From the NCBI GenBank assembly GCA_024276995.1, contig JAJRWB010000041.1:91015-155014 (forward strand): a DNA stretch of 64,000 nucleotides, read 5' to 3'. Both the position numbers and the translations under genes were made by a program. The stretch is from Candidatus Eiseniibacteriota bacterium (lineage in GTDB: Bacteria > Orphanbacterota > Orphanbacteria > Orphanbacterales > Orphanbacteraceae). Shown here in pieces: positions 17,671 through 27,240 of this stretch (the first letter of the stretch is position 1; each line of letters opens with the position of its first letter). The notes below the pieces were generated by a model. It did no database searches and was not told the origin of the DNA. It saw nothing but the letters and a program-made list of their open reading frames with translations.

Positions 17671-19952
17671 CGGCGGGCGACGGAAGGCGAACGGCACCGG
17701 CCGCGCCGGCGAGAAGCGGCGCTGGGCGCGCCTGCGAAACGTGTCCCGTCCACAATAAGGCGAACCTGGTTCGTCTCGGCGTGGACATGGAAAAGTGGGA
17801 CTACGTCGTCGCCCTGGCGGGTAATCCGAACACGGGAAAGAGCACCGTGTTTAATCGGCTGACCGGTCTTCGCCAGCACACGGGCAACTGGCCGGGGAAA
17901 ACGGTCGGTCGCGCCGAGGGGGGCTACTCCACCGGCGGCGCCCGCTACAAGCTGATCGATCTTCCCGGCACGTACTCGCTCCTTTCCGAAAGCCGTGACG
18001 AGGAGATCGCCCGCGATTTCATCCTCTTCGGTCGTCCCGACGTCACCGTGGTGGTGGTGGACGCCACCTGTCTCGAGCGGAATCTCAATCTTGTTCTCCA
18101 GATCCTCGAGATCACCGACCGGTGCGTGCTGTGCGTCAACCTGATCGACGAGGCGCGCCGTCACCGGTTGACCCTCGACACGCGCGCCCTCTCCCGCGAT
18201 CTCGGAATCCCCGTGATTCCCACGGCGGCGCGTCACGGCGAGGGGATCGACGAACTGCTCGGGGCGATCGGCGACGTGGCGTCGGGAGAGTATCGATGCT
18301 CCCCCCGCCGTTCGCGAAGGGAGCCGGAGGAGCTGAAGAAATCGCTCGGCGCGCTTGCGAAGAGAATCGAGACCGTCTTTCCCGACGTCCCGAACGGCCG
18401 ATGGGTGGCGATGCGTCTTCTCGAAGGGGATGTGAGACTCGCCGGCGCAATCCGTTCGGGCGAACTCGGCCGGATCGTCGCGGTGGGGGGAGGCGATGGA
18501 AAGAGCGATGCACCCGACCCGTCCGACACCGCCGTGACGGAGGAACTTCTCACCCTCGCCGAATCGGTGCGATGGAAAGTGGGGACATCGTTCCACGACA
18601 CGCTGATGGAAACGCTCTACGCCGATGCCACACAGATCGCGCACCGGGCGGTCAGTCGCGAGGGCGAAAAGCCGATGTTCGATCTCGACAGGAAGATCGA
18701 CCAGGTGCTGACGAGCCGGCTGTGGGGATTCCCGATCATGTTCCTCATGCTCGCCGTCGTACTCTGGCTCACGGTGATCGGCGCGAACTATCCATCCGGT
18801 CTTCTCGCCGACCTGTTCCTTGGGAAAATCCATCCCCTTCTCAAGGGTGCCGCCTCGGCGATCGGCCTCCCTTGGTGGCTCGCCGGCGCGCTCATCGACG
18901 GTGTCTACCTCGCCGTGGCATGGGTGGTGAGCGTCATGCTTCCTCCCATGGCGATCTTCTTTCCCCTTTTCACCATCCTCGAAGACTTCGGCTACCTTCC
19001 GAGGGTGGCGTTCAACCTCGACGGCCTCTTCCGCCGCGCCAGCGCGCACGGGAAGCAGGCGCTCACCATGAGCATGGGTTTCGGATGCAACGCCGCGGGG
19101 GTGATCGCCGCGCGGGTGATCGACAGTCCCCGGGAGCGACTGATCGCCATTATCACGAACAACTTCTCCCTTTGCAACGGAAGATGGCCGACGCAGATCC
19201 TGGTGGCGGTGATCTTCATCGGCGCTCTGGCGCCGCCCCGCCTGGCGAGTCTCGTTTCCGCCGCCACCGTGGTCGGCGTCGCCGTGTTCGGCATCTTCAT
19301 GACGTTCGTCGTGTCGTGGGCGCTCTCCCGCACCGTGCTCCGCGGCGAGGCGTCGGCATTCAGCCTCGAGCTGCCGCCGTACCGGCCGCCCCAGATCGTA
19401 CAGACTCTTTATACATCGTTGATCGACAGGACGATCTACGTCCTCTGGCGGGCGATCGTCTTCGCAGCCCCCGCCGGACTCGCGATCTGGCTCGTATCGA
19501 ATGTAACCGTCGGGGGAATCACCGTGGCGGAACACCTGATCCGCTTCTTCGATCCCCTTGGCGCCGTGATCGGACTGAACGGCGTCATCCTTCTCGCCTA
19601 TGTCGTCGCCATCCCGGCGAATGAGATCGTCATCCCGACGGTGCTCATGCTCACCGTGCTCACGACGAAACTCTCCGGCGTCGGTTCGGGCGCCGGCGTG
19701 ATGTTCGAAATGAGCAGCATGGAAGACACGGGGGCGCTGCTCCGCGCCGGCGGCTGGACGCTTCTCACGGCGGTGAACCTCCTCCTCTTCAGCCTCCTCC
19801 ACAACCCGTGTTCCACGACGATCTACACGATCTACAGGGAAACGAAGAGTGCGAAATGGACATGGGTCTCCGTTCTCATCCCTCTCGCTCTCGGTTTCTT
19901 CGTCTGTTTCGTCGTCGCCCAGGCGTGGCTCCTGGCGACGGGCGGGGCGTGA
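17667..19952 (+). CDS. feoB: Ferrous iron transport protein B
   Basis: The protein has 761 aa. It is an inner-membrane Fe(II) uptake protein with an N-terminal G domain: GNPNTGKST (G1, about 52-60), DLPGTYSL (G3) and NLIDEA (G4, NxxD). A Gly/Ala-rich extension with CETCPVH (Cys23, Cys26) precedes the G domain and may bind metal. The membrane part has the two Gate regions with conserved [15 protein letters not shown] and [13 protein letters not shown] segments, about ten helices in all. Its ATG overlaps the TGA of the DtxR-FeoA gene, so regulator/FeoA and FeoB are made from one message. No FeoC is seen. Confidence 0.95.
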   Translation: MTAGDGRRTAPAAPARSGAGRACETCPVHNKANLVRLGVDMEKWDYVVALAGNPNTGKSTVFNRLTGLRQHTGNWPGKTVGRAEGGYSTGGARYKLIDLPGTYSLLSESRDEEIARDFILFGRPDVTVVVVDATCLERNLNLVLQILEITDRCVLCVNLIDEARRHRLTLDTRALSRDLGIPVIPTAARHGEGIDELLGAIGDVASGEYRCSPRRSRREPEELKKSLGALAKRIETVFPDVPNGRWVAMRLLEGDVRLAGAIRSGELGRIVAVGGGDGKSDAPDPSDTAVTEELLTLAESVRWKVGTSFHDTLMETLYADATQIAHRAVSREGEKPMFDLDRKIDQVLTSRLWGFPIMFLMLAVVLWLTVIGANYPSGLLADLFLGKIHPLLKGAASAIGLPWWLAGALIDGVYLAVAWVVSVMLPPMAIFFPLFTILEDFGYLPRVAFNLDGLFRRASAHGKQALTMSMGFGCNAAGVIAARVIDSPRERLIAIITNNFSLCNGRWPTQILVAVIFIGALAPPRLASLVSAATVVGVAVFGIFMTFVVSWALSRTVLRGEASAFSLELPPYRPPQIVQTLYTSLIDRTIYVLWRAIVFAAPAGLAIWLVSNVTVGGITVAEHLIRFFDPLGAVIGLNGVILLAYVVAIPANEIVIPTVLMLTVLTTKLSGVGSGAGVMFEMSSMEDTGALLRAGGWTLLTAVNLLLFSLLHNPCSTTIYTIYRETKSAKWTWVSVLIPLALGFFVCFVVAQAWLLATGGA

Positions 19953-19990
19953 GGCGGAGCGATCTTGAATCGTTCCGGCCCCGGGCCGGG

Positions 19991-21916
19991 TCAGTCGATG
20001 TAGCCGAGGGCCTTCAGTTTCCTAAGTTCCTCGTCGTCCAATTCGGGGAGATCGTCGCCGCCGTTGAATACCTTTTCCCCGCCGTTGTCCGGTGAGATGA
20101 AACGGACTTCGTTCCGTTCGAGAGACTCTTCGCGAAAGACCTCGGTGAGGACACGTCCCCGGATGCCGATCGGAACGGGAACGCCGAGGACGTGAAGCAC
20201 CGTGGGGAGAACGTCGAATACGGTGGCGGAATCGATGGTCGCACCTCTCTTCACCGGTCCCCCCGCCATCACGAGGATCCCTTCCGGTCCGAAGCGGTGG
20301 CCGCTCCCGTCGAGGTCGTGACCGTGGTCGGAAACGACCATCACCATTTCGTCGTCCGTCGCGTCGTTCGTGATCACCCCGAGGAGGCTGTCGAACACGG
20401 CGTACACCTTCGGGATCGTCTCTTTCATGTCGTTGATCGCCTTCTCATCGGTGAACCGCGAGAAGTAACCGCTCAGGGGAGGGCGGTTCGGTTCGTGTCC
20501 GAGCATGTACTCCAAGAGGTAGATGTGTTCACTCGCATCGACACCTGTCAGGCCGAGGAGGGCGAAGTCGGGATCGAGCGAGTCGACGAGGGCGCGGGCG
20601 GCGGCGGTCATCTTGAAGTCGCGGTTCATTTCGTATCTCGCCTTTTCCACCTTCACCTTGTGCGCGCCGAGCCTTTCCGGTGGCGTCCCGGCGAGGCGTT
20701 CGCCGAGCAGTTTCGCGGTGACGGCGCCGGCGTCGTCGTGGAAATCGGAGCGGAGGCGGTCTTCAAGATCCGGCGGCCATGTGGTGGGTGACCATCGTTT
20801 CTCCGCTCCCAGCTTGGTGGTCACCAAGGCGCCGTTCACTTCGCCGGGAGGCCAGGTGTACCGGTATCCCGCAACGCAGACACTCCTGCCGGCGTCGCCG
20901 AGATAGTCCCATAGCACGGGCACCGTCTTTTGTCGGCTGGATGGATAGATCACGGAGCCGACGCCGAGCCGGGAGAGCGTCCGGTCGAGGCGGTGGAAGA
21001 GGAACCGCTTGCTGTTCCCGTCGCCCGGGTAGCGGGTGATCGGCCTCGTCGCACCGGGGGGGCGGTAGCCGTAGAACTCGCACAGGCCGTGCACGTCGTC
21101 GCAGACGCCGGTGGCGATGCACGTCCAAAGATAGGGCGAGATGCACGGCATGTCGATGCCGAGATCTCCGCGAACCCCCCGATCGATGAGAGCGGCGAGA
21201 TTCGGAAGCTTGTCGGTGTCGAGCAGCGGGTCGATAAAGTCCCAATCGCCGCCGTCGACGATCACGAGCCGCACTTTCGATCCTTCCGTCGAGGCATATT
21301 CCGGCCGGTAGGAAGGGGGAGTGAATTCCGGGCGACTTCGAAGCGCCGGGATCATCACGAGCACGAGAAGGAAGAGTGCGGCGAGCGTCACGGCTCTGCG
21401 CTCGGGGTTCCCGGCGGCGGCCACGCAACGCCGGAGGAGAAGTCGGATCAGCGCGGCGGCGGCGGCGCCGGCGAGAAGGGAGGCGCTGAGCACCGTGAGA
21501 AAACAGCCGAAACTCTCTATCGGCGTGATGGTCAGACTCGGCCAGATCGTTCTGTACCACTGGTGGCAGCCGTAGCACCGTCCGAACCCTTCGGCGAAGA
21601 AGAAAGTGAATGCCACGAACCAGATCCGAACGAACGATGCGAACCGCACGGCGCTACCGCCGCGGTGGCGCGCGATGAAATGGGAAACGACTCCGCCTGC
21701 AAGACCCGCCGCCGCGCCGAATACGCCGTAGAGAGCGGGGAAGAAAAGGAAGAACGAGAGGAAGTTCCTTGCGCCGACGATCAACGGGTTGATGTACAGC
21801 GTCTCCGAAGCGAACAGCGTGCCGGCGAAGACGCCGATCGCCGCACCCGACGCGACGCCTCGCGCTGTCGCGGCGCGGGCGGTCGAATCCTTGTCCATCG
21901 AGCGGGTCACTCTCAC
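19991..21916 (-). CDS. Membrane-anchored type I phosphodiesterase/alkaline-phosphatase-fold protein
   Basis: The protein has 641 aa. The start is GTG 21916 with AAAGGA about six bases upstream; an ATG six codons in has a poorer site. The N-terminal 200 residues contain about four to five hydrophobic helices. The remainder is an alkaline phosphatase superfamily catalytic domain: LVIVDGGDWDFIDPLL (metal-binding Asp and start of core), SPYLWTCIATG at the nucleophile position (Thr/Trp region rather than a sulfatase CxPxR), VVSDHGHDL (metal ligands Asp-His) and a late His in GHRFGPEGI. It resembles predicted AP-superfamily phosphohydrolases/phosphomutases of environmental bacteria. It ends LKALGYID, as the relative at 30148 ends RALGYMGGN. 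It probably acts outside the membrane on phosphate or sulfate esters. The substrate is unknown. Confidence 0.78.
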   Translation of the reverse strand: MRVTRSMDKDSTARAATARGVASGAAIGVFAGTLFASETLYINPLIVGARNFLSFFLFFPALYGVFGAAAGLAGGVVSHFIARHRGGSAVRFASFVRIWFVAFTFFFAEGFGRCYGCHQWYRTIWPSLTITPIESFGCFLTVLSASLLAGAAAAALIRLLLRRCVAAAGNPERRAVTLAALFLLVLVMIPALRSRPEFTPPSYRPEYASTEGSKVRLVIVDGGDWDFIDPLLDTDKLPNLAALIDRGVRGDLGIDMPCISPYLWTCIATGVCDDVHGLCEFYGYRPPGATRPITRYPGDGNSKRFLFHRLDRTLSRLGVGSVIYPSSRQKTVPVLWDYLGDAGRSVCVAGYRYTWPPGEVNGALVTTKLGAEKRWSPTTWPPDLEDRLRSDFHDDAGAVTAKLLGERLAGTPPERLGAHKVKVEKARYEMNRDFKMTAAARALVDSLDPDFALLGLTGVDASEHIYLLEYMLGHEPNRPPLSGYFSRFTDEKAINDMKETIPKVYAVFDSLLGVITNDATDDEMVMVVSDHGHDLDGSGHRFGPEGILVMAGGPVKRGATIDSATVFDVLPTVLHVLGVPVPIGIRGRVLTEVFREESLERNEVRFISPDNGGEKVFNGGDDLPELDDEELRKLKALGYID

Positions 21917-22002
21917 TCCCGTTCCTTTCGGCGGGACGCTCTCAACGTCGAGAATGGTTTTCGGGCTGAGCCGAGATCCACGGATAAGAGTGTCGATCTT
22001 CT

Positions 22003-22029
22003 ATTATACACGTAGGAATGAGCCGGCAA
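22003..22029 (-). promoter_or_regulatory. Promoter candidate for the 21916 phosphatase-fold gene
   Basis: On the minus strand a perfect TATAAT (22008-22003) is preceded by TTGCCG (22029-22024) with a short 15-base spacer. Transcription would start near 21997, about 80 bases before the GTG start. Confidence 0.45.
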
Positions 22030-22185
22030 CAGAGCGGAACGATATGCCGGCGCGGTGATGGCGGGTCGGGGTCGCATCGAAGACGAGACGACTTTTCGGG
22101 GCTGTCGACCATCTCATTGAATAACGCGCCACGCCCGATGATCGTGTAAAATAGGCGGTGCCGAAGCACCGGGAGGAAAGCGATC

Positions 22186-22986
22186 TTGTACGGCCGTGGC
22201 GAAGAATTGGCGGAACAGATCCTTCAGAGCGACCGGCTCTATTTCGAAATGGCCGCCACCGTGGGGGTGATGAACGGCGCCGAACTCGCGTGGATGCCCG
22301 AGTTGCAGCGCCTTCCGGGCGGGTGCGTCGTGCAGCGCGTCGACCTGTCCCGGGTGGACGTCGATTGCGCGCTCTGGCTTCGGGGTGTCGAAGCGTCTCT
22401 CCGAAACGTGGGGGCGGTGCTGGCCCGTTTCCTCATGAAGGAAGAGAACGGCCGTCTCGAGCGGGAGATGCTCCGATCGGGTTACACGAGAAGGATGGAG
22501 ATCGGTTATCTCCTCGATGCCGGTGATCTCCGGGAGGAGCCGTCGTCCGGCGGTGTTTTCCGTGTCCGCGAAGCACGGACCGACGAGGACTGGCGCGCCC
22601 GGAGGCTCATGGTGGAGCGGGCCGGCGGTCGGCCGGACGGATATGCGTCGCCGTCGTCGGAATGGGTTCTTCTGGAAAGAAGAAAGTGTCGCACCGGCGG
22701 CATGACGATGTTCCTCATCGAGGAGGACGGCCGCGTGGTTGCCGGTGCGGGGGTGATCCGCACGGGGAAGCTCGTGCGTTGCCGGAATCTCGTCCTTCCG
22801 AACGGCCGCGCCGCCGCGATCGCGCCGGCGGTGCTTCGGTCGATCGCCCGCGCCGGCGCGCCGGGCGGCGTCCCTCTCCCCCTGGGAGACCTGGTGGTCG
22901 CCGGTTCACGGGAGGAGCGCTTCTGCCGCGAGGCGACCATGCGTCCCGTGACGCGGCTTTTCGAGTGGACGAAACCGCTTCACTGA
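22186..22986 (+). CDS. Putative GNAT-like acetyltransferase family protein
   Basis: The protein has 266 aa. The start is a TTG with GGGAGGA about ten bases upstream, and no ATG or GTG with a better site was found. The N-terminal half (LAEQILQSDRLYFEMAATVG) is alpha-helical and resembles the front of two-domain GNAT proteins. The C-terminal half reads like an acetyltransferase fold: FRVREARTDEDWRARRLM, MFLIEEDGRVVAGAGVIRTG (strands beta3-beta4) and a following helix. The canonical Q/RxxGxG/A pyrophosphate loop is not obvious, so enzymatic activity is uncertain. It stands alone between a divergent phosphatase-fold gene and the broken START-like gene. Confidence 0.5.
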   Translation: MYGRGEELAEQILQSDRLYFEMAATVGVMNGAELAWMPELQRLPGGCVVQRVDLSRVDVDCALWLRGVEASLRNVGAVLARFLMKEENGRLEREMLRSGYTRRMEIGYLLDAGDLREEPSSGGVFRVREARTDEDWRARRLMVERAGGRPDGYASPSSEWVLLERRKCRTGGMTMFLIEEDGRVVAGAGVIRTGKLVRCRNLVLPNGRAAAIAPAVLRSIARAGAPGGVPLPLGDLVVAGSREERFCREATMRPVTRLFEWTKPLH

Positions 22987-23101
22987 CGGCGACGTCAATA
23001 TCTCTGCCGAGGTCTCCCTCTAATGTTTGCCCGGTCGCTTTTTGTGAAGTATGCTCATTTCCGGAGGTTCGCTTTCACCACCCGGGATCCGGAGAAGATT
23101 C

Positions 23102-23944
23102 ATGTGGCGCTCTTTCGTTTTGAACGCGACAGCGGCCCTTCTTACGGCCGCGTCGGCGCCGGCCCATACCACCCCGTCCGCCCCGGCGGACGGCGCCGAT
23201 CTTTAGCACAACGAAATCCGCGCCGCCCTCGGGATCTTCAACCGGTACACGTCGAGGAAGGTGCCACTCCTTTCGACGAAGCAGATCGACAGGCTCCTCG
23301 CCGGCGAAGTGGTGAAGATTCGGCAGAAATCGGGATCACCCGACGACCCGCAAACCGCCGTGGGATACATCCTGATCGATGAGCCGAGAAACGATGTCTG
23401 GCTCGCGGCGCTCGATCCTCACTTTCTCCCGGTGAAGAATCTTCGAGAGTACCGGATCTTCTCCGACGGTACGGGAAACAGCTCATGGTACCAGCATTAC
23501 GACCTCCCCTGGCCGGTGACCGATCGCCACTGGATCGTCGATCTTTCAAACGATCTGCGCGTGAACGAAAAAACCCGGGGGAAGGCATGGGAACTCGACT
23601 GGAACCTGCGCGTCGGAGGAGAGGCGCTCGCCTCGAAACTCGCGAGGGAAGGGAAAGTTCCCGGCGTGACGGCGAAGATGGCGAACGAGGCGATCTATAC
23701 GCCGGTGAACAGGGGGGCATGGGTGGCGATCAACGTGCGCGGAGGGAGGACTCTTCTCGTCTACCACGCCACCACGGTGGTCGGCGGCCTGATCCCGGAC
23801 AGCCTCGTTCTGCGCATCGCCATGAGCGCCCTCGACGAGCTGCTCTACGGCGTCGCCGAACGGTCCGTGCGAATGCCCGCGCACTACACGTCGAGCCATG
23901 ATCCATGGCCCGGAGGCGACGGGAAGCCGCTGCCGTTTCATTGA
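23102..23944 (+). pseudogene. START/lipid-transfer-like exported protein interrupted by an in-frame TAG
   Basis: ATG 23102 has a well-spaced GGAG site and opens a typical export signal (MWRSFVLNATAALLTAASA). The frame is stopped by TAG at 23204-23206 (codon 35), exactly where the mature protein should begin. It then runs on uninterrupted to 23944 with coherent sequence: HNEIRAALGIFNRYTSRK, VGYILIDEPRNDVWLAALD, NSSWYQHYDLPWPVTDRHW and VNRGAWVAINVRGGRTLL. The mature part looks like a START/polyketide-cyclase-fold lipid-binding domain of about 245 residues. A single C-to-T change (CAG Gln to TAG) would explain the stop. Alternatives are amber readthrough, a sequencing or assembly error, or reinitiation at GTG 23261. 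Reinitiation would lose the export signal. Confidence 0.68.
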
Positions 23945-24023
23945 CCTTCTCGCCCCGGGGGAGAGTCCCGCGTTCGGCGGGCGCCCCTTCCGCCCGGCTC
24001 TGCTCCGCTTGCGGCGGGGGCGG

Positions 24024-25064
24024 TCAGTCGCCGGTCGGTGTGGGCGGACGGGCGGCATACCTCTTCGAGATCTCCGGAACGAGATAGTCGCCGAAGGCGG
24101 TGTCTCCATCGAGACGGGGGGTCCACCTCCAATCCTCCCGTGCGGCGTCGTCGTTTACATCCTCCGGCCACGTGTCGACGATTTTCTGCCTCTTTCCATC
24201 GGGCCGGAAGTCGATGCGAGCGCCGGGGAACGCCGAAACGACGCGGTCCCGAATCTCGCCGGCGGTGAGCGAGAAGCTCGTCACATTGTACACCCGCCTC
24301 GTGAGTCGCTCCGGCGGCGCGTCGGCCATGGCGAGGAGCGCTCCGATGGCATCGGGCATCGCCATGAAGGGGATCGTCGTGTCCTCCCGGACGAAGCAGT
24401 CGTACGGTTCGGCGCGGGCGCCGGCATGGATCATCTCGGGCGCGTAGTCGCTCGTTCCCCCCTGCGGGAGCGTTTCGGCGCTGATCAGGCCCGGATAACG
24501 CAGGCAACGAAAGTCGACGGTCACCTTCGCCCTCTCCGCGGCGAGCTGCCTGTAATTGTCGGCGTAGTACCTGCCGAGCTGTTCGCAGTAGAGCTTGTTA
24601 CAGCCGTACATGGTAATCGGCTTCGTCCATTCCCACTCCTTCACCCGGCCTCCCCTCTTCGTCTCCAGGTCGGGAAGGCCGTAGACGGCGATCGAGCTGG
24701 GGAAGAGGAACTTCACTGGTTTCGCCATCCAGCTTCCCTGGCGAAGGGCGAGCTGCAGCAGCGCGTGGGTTCCCTCGACGTTCACCAGGTGCGCCCGCTC
24801 CGGCGTGAACTCGGCGCGCGTGGAAAGAAGCGCGGCGAGATGGAAGATTTCGAGAAGCTGGTACCGGCTGACGATCCTTTCCATCAGCTGGGCGTCGAGA
24901 ATGCTCCCCACGTACGAGGCCGCGCACAGGGGGCGCAGCTTCTCGTCGAGAGACTCGAGGTCGAGGGCGATAATGGTGGCCGAATTCTTCGCCGACAGCC
25001 CCCGGATGAGGCCGTGCCCGACTTCCCCGTTGGCTCCCGTGATCAGAACGGCGGATTCCCGCAT
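24024..25064 (-). CDS. SDR-type L-threonine 3-dehydrogenase-like NAD-dependent epimerase/dehydratase
   Basis: The protein has 346 aa. ATG 25064 has AAAGGAG eight bases upstream. It is an extended SDR fold with VLITGANGEVGHGL at the N-terminus, FLFPSSIAVYG (catalytic Ser region) and MYGCNK (Tyr-x3-Lys). The middle and end match the bacterial UDP-glucose-epimerase-like threonine dehydrogenases rather than sugar epimerases: CLRYPGLISAETLPQGGT, SDYAPEM, CFVREDTTIPFMAMPDAI and DWRWTPRLD. It would oxidise L-threonine to 2-amino-3-ketobutyrate in the cytoplasm. No 2-amino-3-ketobutyrate CoA ligase is adjacent. It is transcribed divergently from citrate synthase. Confidence 0.78.
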   Translation of the reverse strand: MRESAVLITGANGEVGHGLIRGLSAKNSATIIALDLESLDEKLRPLCAASYVGSILDAQLMERIVSRYQLLEIFHLAALLSTRAEFTPERAHLVNVEGTHALLQLALRQGSWMAKPVKFLFPSSIAVYGLPDLETKRGGRVKEWEWTKPITMYGCNKLYCEQLGRYYADNYRQLAAERAKVTVDFRCLRYPGLISAETLPQGGTSDYAPEMIHAGARAEPYDCFVREDTTIPFMAMPDAIGALLAMADAPPERLTRRVYNVTSFSLTAGEIRDRVVSAFPGARIDFRPDGKRQKIVDTWPEDVNDDAAREDWRWTPRLDGDTAFGDYLVPEISKRYAARPPTPTGD

Positions 25065-25401
25065 CGATACGCTCCTTTCCCGGGCGATTTCTCCTCCGAT
25101 AAGCATGCAGGTGGAACTATACCACGGAGGCTCCTTCCGTGTTCGGTGCGGCCTTTCTCCCCGGGCGGGCCGACGATTCGCGCCACATTTACTTGCGCAA
25201 ACGGCCTCGAGAAGCGAATATATGAAGAAGAGAGATCGGCGCCCCGGGGCTTTCGGCTCCAGGAACCGCGTCCGCCCGAAACCGAAGTGCGATTGGCGCC
25301 CCCGGCGATGCGGTTACGGTAGATCATCTTCGTTCATCCTCTCGTTTTCACGAAGCTGTCCCGGTAGACGGCTGGCCATACATGTTGAAGGGGGTATTCC
25401 G
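25065..25401. promoter_or_regulatory. Divergent intergenic region between the SDR gene and gltA
   Basis: 337 bases with no gene recognised. A weak rightward pair, TTGCGC and GAATAT with a 17-base spacer, lies near 25194-25222. No structured RNA element was recognised. Confidence 0.25.
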
Positions 25402-26709
25402 ATGCCAGACACGCTGACCATCACCGACAACCGGACGGGAAAGACGTACGAGATTCCCATCATCTACGGCACGTATCCGAAGTACGGCGCCGCCATTCCC
25501 GCCATGAAGCTCAGGGAGATCAAGGTGTCGGACGACGACTTCGGCATGCTCAGCTACGATCCCGCCTTCGGGAACACGGCATCGTGCAAGAGCGCCGTCG
25601 GGTTCATCGACGGCGAGCGGGGGATTCTTCGCTATCGCGGCTACACCATCGAGGAACTCGCGGCGAAGAGCACCTATCTCGAGGTGGCGTACCTGATTCT
25701 TCACGGGGAGCTGCCCACCGACTCGCAGCTCGAGGAGTGGACGTGGAACATCACGAACCACACGATGGTCCATGAGAACGTGAAGAAATTCATGGACGGC
25801 TATCATCACGACGCCCATCCGATGGGGATCCTGGTGAGCACCATCGCGGCGCTCTCCACGTTCTATCCCGATTCGCGAAATGTGACCGATCCCGAGGAAC
25901 GTTCCCGGTCGATCTACAGGATGATCGCGAAAATGCCGACCATCTCGGCGTTCGCCTACCGGCACAGCGTCGGGCTGCCGTACGTCTACCCGTACAACAA
26001 GCTCAGCTACTGCGGAAACTTCCTGAATATGCTCTTCAAGATGACCGAGGTGCGCTACGAGCCCGACCCGGTTCTTGAAAAGGTGCTCGACGTACTCTTC
26101 ATTCTCCACGCCGATCACGAGCAGAACTGCAGCGCCAACGCGATGCGGAGCGTGGGCAGTTCCCTTCCCGATCCGTACTGCTCCACGGCGGCGGCGGCGG
26201 CGGCGCTTTACGGTCCGCTCCACGGCGGGGCGAACGAGATGGTGCTCCGCATGCTCCGGGAGATCGGGTCGAAAGACAAAGTGGGCGAGTATGTGAAGCG
26301 CGCCAAGGCGGGCGAGTTCCGTCTCATGGGGTTCGGTCACAGGGTATACAAGAATTACGATCCCCGCGCGAAGATCCTCAAGGAGATGGCGCCGAAGGTG
26401 TTCGAGGTCACCGGGAAGAACCCGCTTCTCGACATCGCCTTGGAACTCGAGAAGATCGCCCTCGAGGACGACTACTTCGTCAAACGGAATCTTTATCCGA
26501 ACGTCGATTTCTACTCGGGAATCATCTACCAGGCGATGGGATTCCCGGTGTCGATGTTCCCCGTGCTCTTCGCGATTCCGCGTACCGCCGGCTGGCTCGC
26601 CCAGTGGCAGGAGATGCTCGTCGACGAGGAGCAGCGGATCGCTCGTCCGCGGCAGGTGTACACGGGCTACGATACGCGCGAATACGTTCCGATGGAGAAG
26701 CGCGGCTAG
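25402..26709 (+). CDS. gltA: Citrate synthase
   Basis: The protein has 435 aa. It condenses acetyl-CoA and oxaloacetate to citrate, the first TCA cycle step. ATG 25402 is preceded by AAGGGGG at about seven bases. A long in-frame extension upstream has no family sequence. Catalytic residues are in place: GPLHGGANEM (His274), MGFGHRVYKNYDPR (His313) and LYPNVDFYSG (Asp369). The N-terminal beta-strand domain (LTITDNRTGKTYEIPI) is typical of the hexameric, NADH-sensitive type II enzymes of Gram-negative bacteria. A GCG-repeat encodes a short alanine run (STAAAAAALYGP) just before the active-site loop. It stands alone and is followed by a strong palindrome. Confidence 0.96.
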   Translation: MPDTLTITDNRTGKTYEIPIIYGTYPKYGAAIPAMKLREIKVSDDDFGMLSYDPAFGNTASCKSAVGFIDGERGILRYRGYTIEELAAKSTYLEVAYLILHGELPTDSQLEEWTWNITNHTMVHENVKKFMDGYHHDAHPMGILVSTIAALSTFYPDSRNVTDPEERSRSIYRMIAKMPTISAFAYRHSVGLPYVYPYNKLSYCGNFLNMLFKMTEVRYEPDPVLEKVLDVLFILHADHEQNCSANAMRSVGSSLPDPYCSTAAAAAALYGPLHGGANEMVLRMLREIGSKDKVGEYVKRAKAGEFRLMGFGHRVYKNYDPRAKILKEMAPKVFEVTGKNPLLDIALELEKIALEDDYFVKRNLYPNVDFYSGIIYQAMGFPVSMFPVLFAIPRTAGWLAQWQEMLVDEEQRIARPRQVYTGYDTREYVPMEKRG

Positions 26710-26749
26710 GCTCCCCGCGGGCGGTGCGAAAGTCGGATCGATCGATGAA

Positions 26750-26781
26750 GAACGGCCCGGGGATCGATCCCCGGGCCGTTC
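26750..26781. terminator. Perfect 32-base palindrome between convergent genes, likely bidirectional terminator
   Basis: Two 16-base arms without mismatch (arm GAACGGCCCGGGGATC and its exact complement) sit between the ends of gltA (+) and the DUF35 gene (-). The RNA hairpin would be very stable on either strand. No clear U-tract follows, only TTCATTGT on the plus side. It may act as a terminator, mRNA stabiliser or protein-binding site. Confidence 0.6.
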
Positions 26782-26832
26782 ATTGTCCGAATCGGTTCGA
26801 TCGCCGGCGCGAATCGCCCGGCGTCCGCGCGA

Positions 26833-27228
26833 TCAGTTCGCCGGCACGAACTTGTAGCCGTAGCAGATGACGCCCGACTCGCCGTCTTCCTGGACCTTGC
26901 GGAACTCGAGGCGGAGCCGGTCGCCGATATTCAGCTTCTCCACGTCGCAGTCGACCACCTGCGACGTGATCCGTACGCCGTCGTCGAGCTTGATGATCCC
27001 CACGGCGTACGGCGTCTCGTCGCCGAAGCCTGTGGGGGCGACGCGGATCACGGTGAATGTTTCGAGGACACCCTCCTGCGCGAGGGTGACCGTCTCGAAC
27101 TCTCTCGAGCGGCATCCGTTGCACACGAGCCTCGGCGGAAAGAAGATCTTGCCGCACTTCGTGCACTTCGCCGCCTCGTATCGGTAACGCTGGGGAACTT
27201 CCCTCCAGTAACGTGACGATCCGATCAT
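26833..27228 (-). CDS. Zn-ribbon/OB-fold DUF35 protein of the HMG-CoA synthase-thiolase complex
   Basis: The protein has 131 aa. ATG 27228 follows GGAGG. An N-terminal zinc ribbon (Cys22, Cys25, Cys36, Cys39; CTKCGK and CNGCR) is followed by an OB-fold with a TPYAVGIIKLDDGVRI strand pair. In archaea, DUF35 proteins bridge acetoacetyl-CoA thiolase and HMG-CoA synthase and hold the CoA arm so that the intermediate is channelled. It is the third gene of the HMG-CoA synthase-thiolase-DUF35 operon here, 12 bases downstream of the thiolase. The same bridging role is therefore inferred. Confidence 0.88.
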   Translation of the reverse strand: MIGSSRYWREVPQRYRYEAAKCTKCGKIFFPPRLVCNGCRSREFETVTLAQEGVLETFTVIRVAPTGFGDETPYAVGIIKLDDGVRITSQVVDCDVEKLNIGDRLRLEFRKVQEDGESGVICYGYKFVPAN

Positions 27229-27240
27229 GGCGTAAACCTC

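Noticed and set aside
17277-19802. An 841-codon minus-strand open frame opposite feoB
   Set aside because: Composition is Arg/His/Glu-rich without motifs, and the plus strand encodes an intact FeoB.
19975-19989. GC-rich inverted repeat between feoB and the phosphatase-fold gene as a terminator
   Set aside because: The 7-base arms are separated by one base and no U-tract follows on either strand, so support is too weak.
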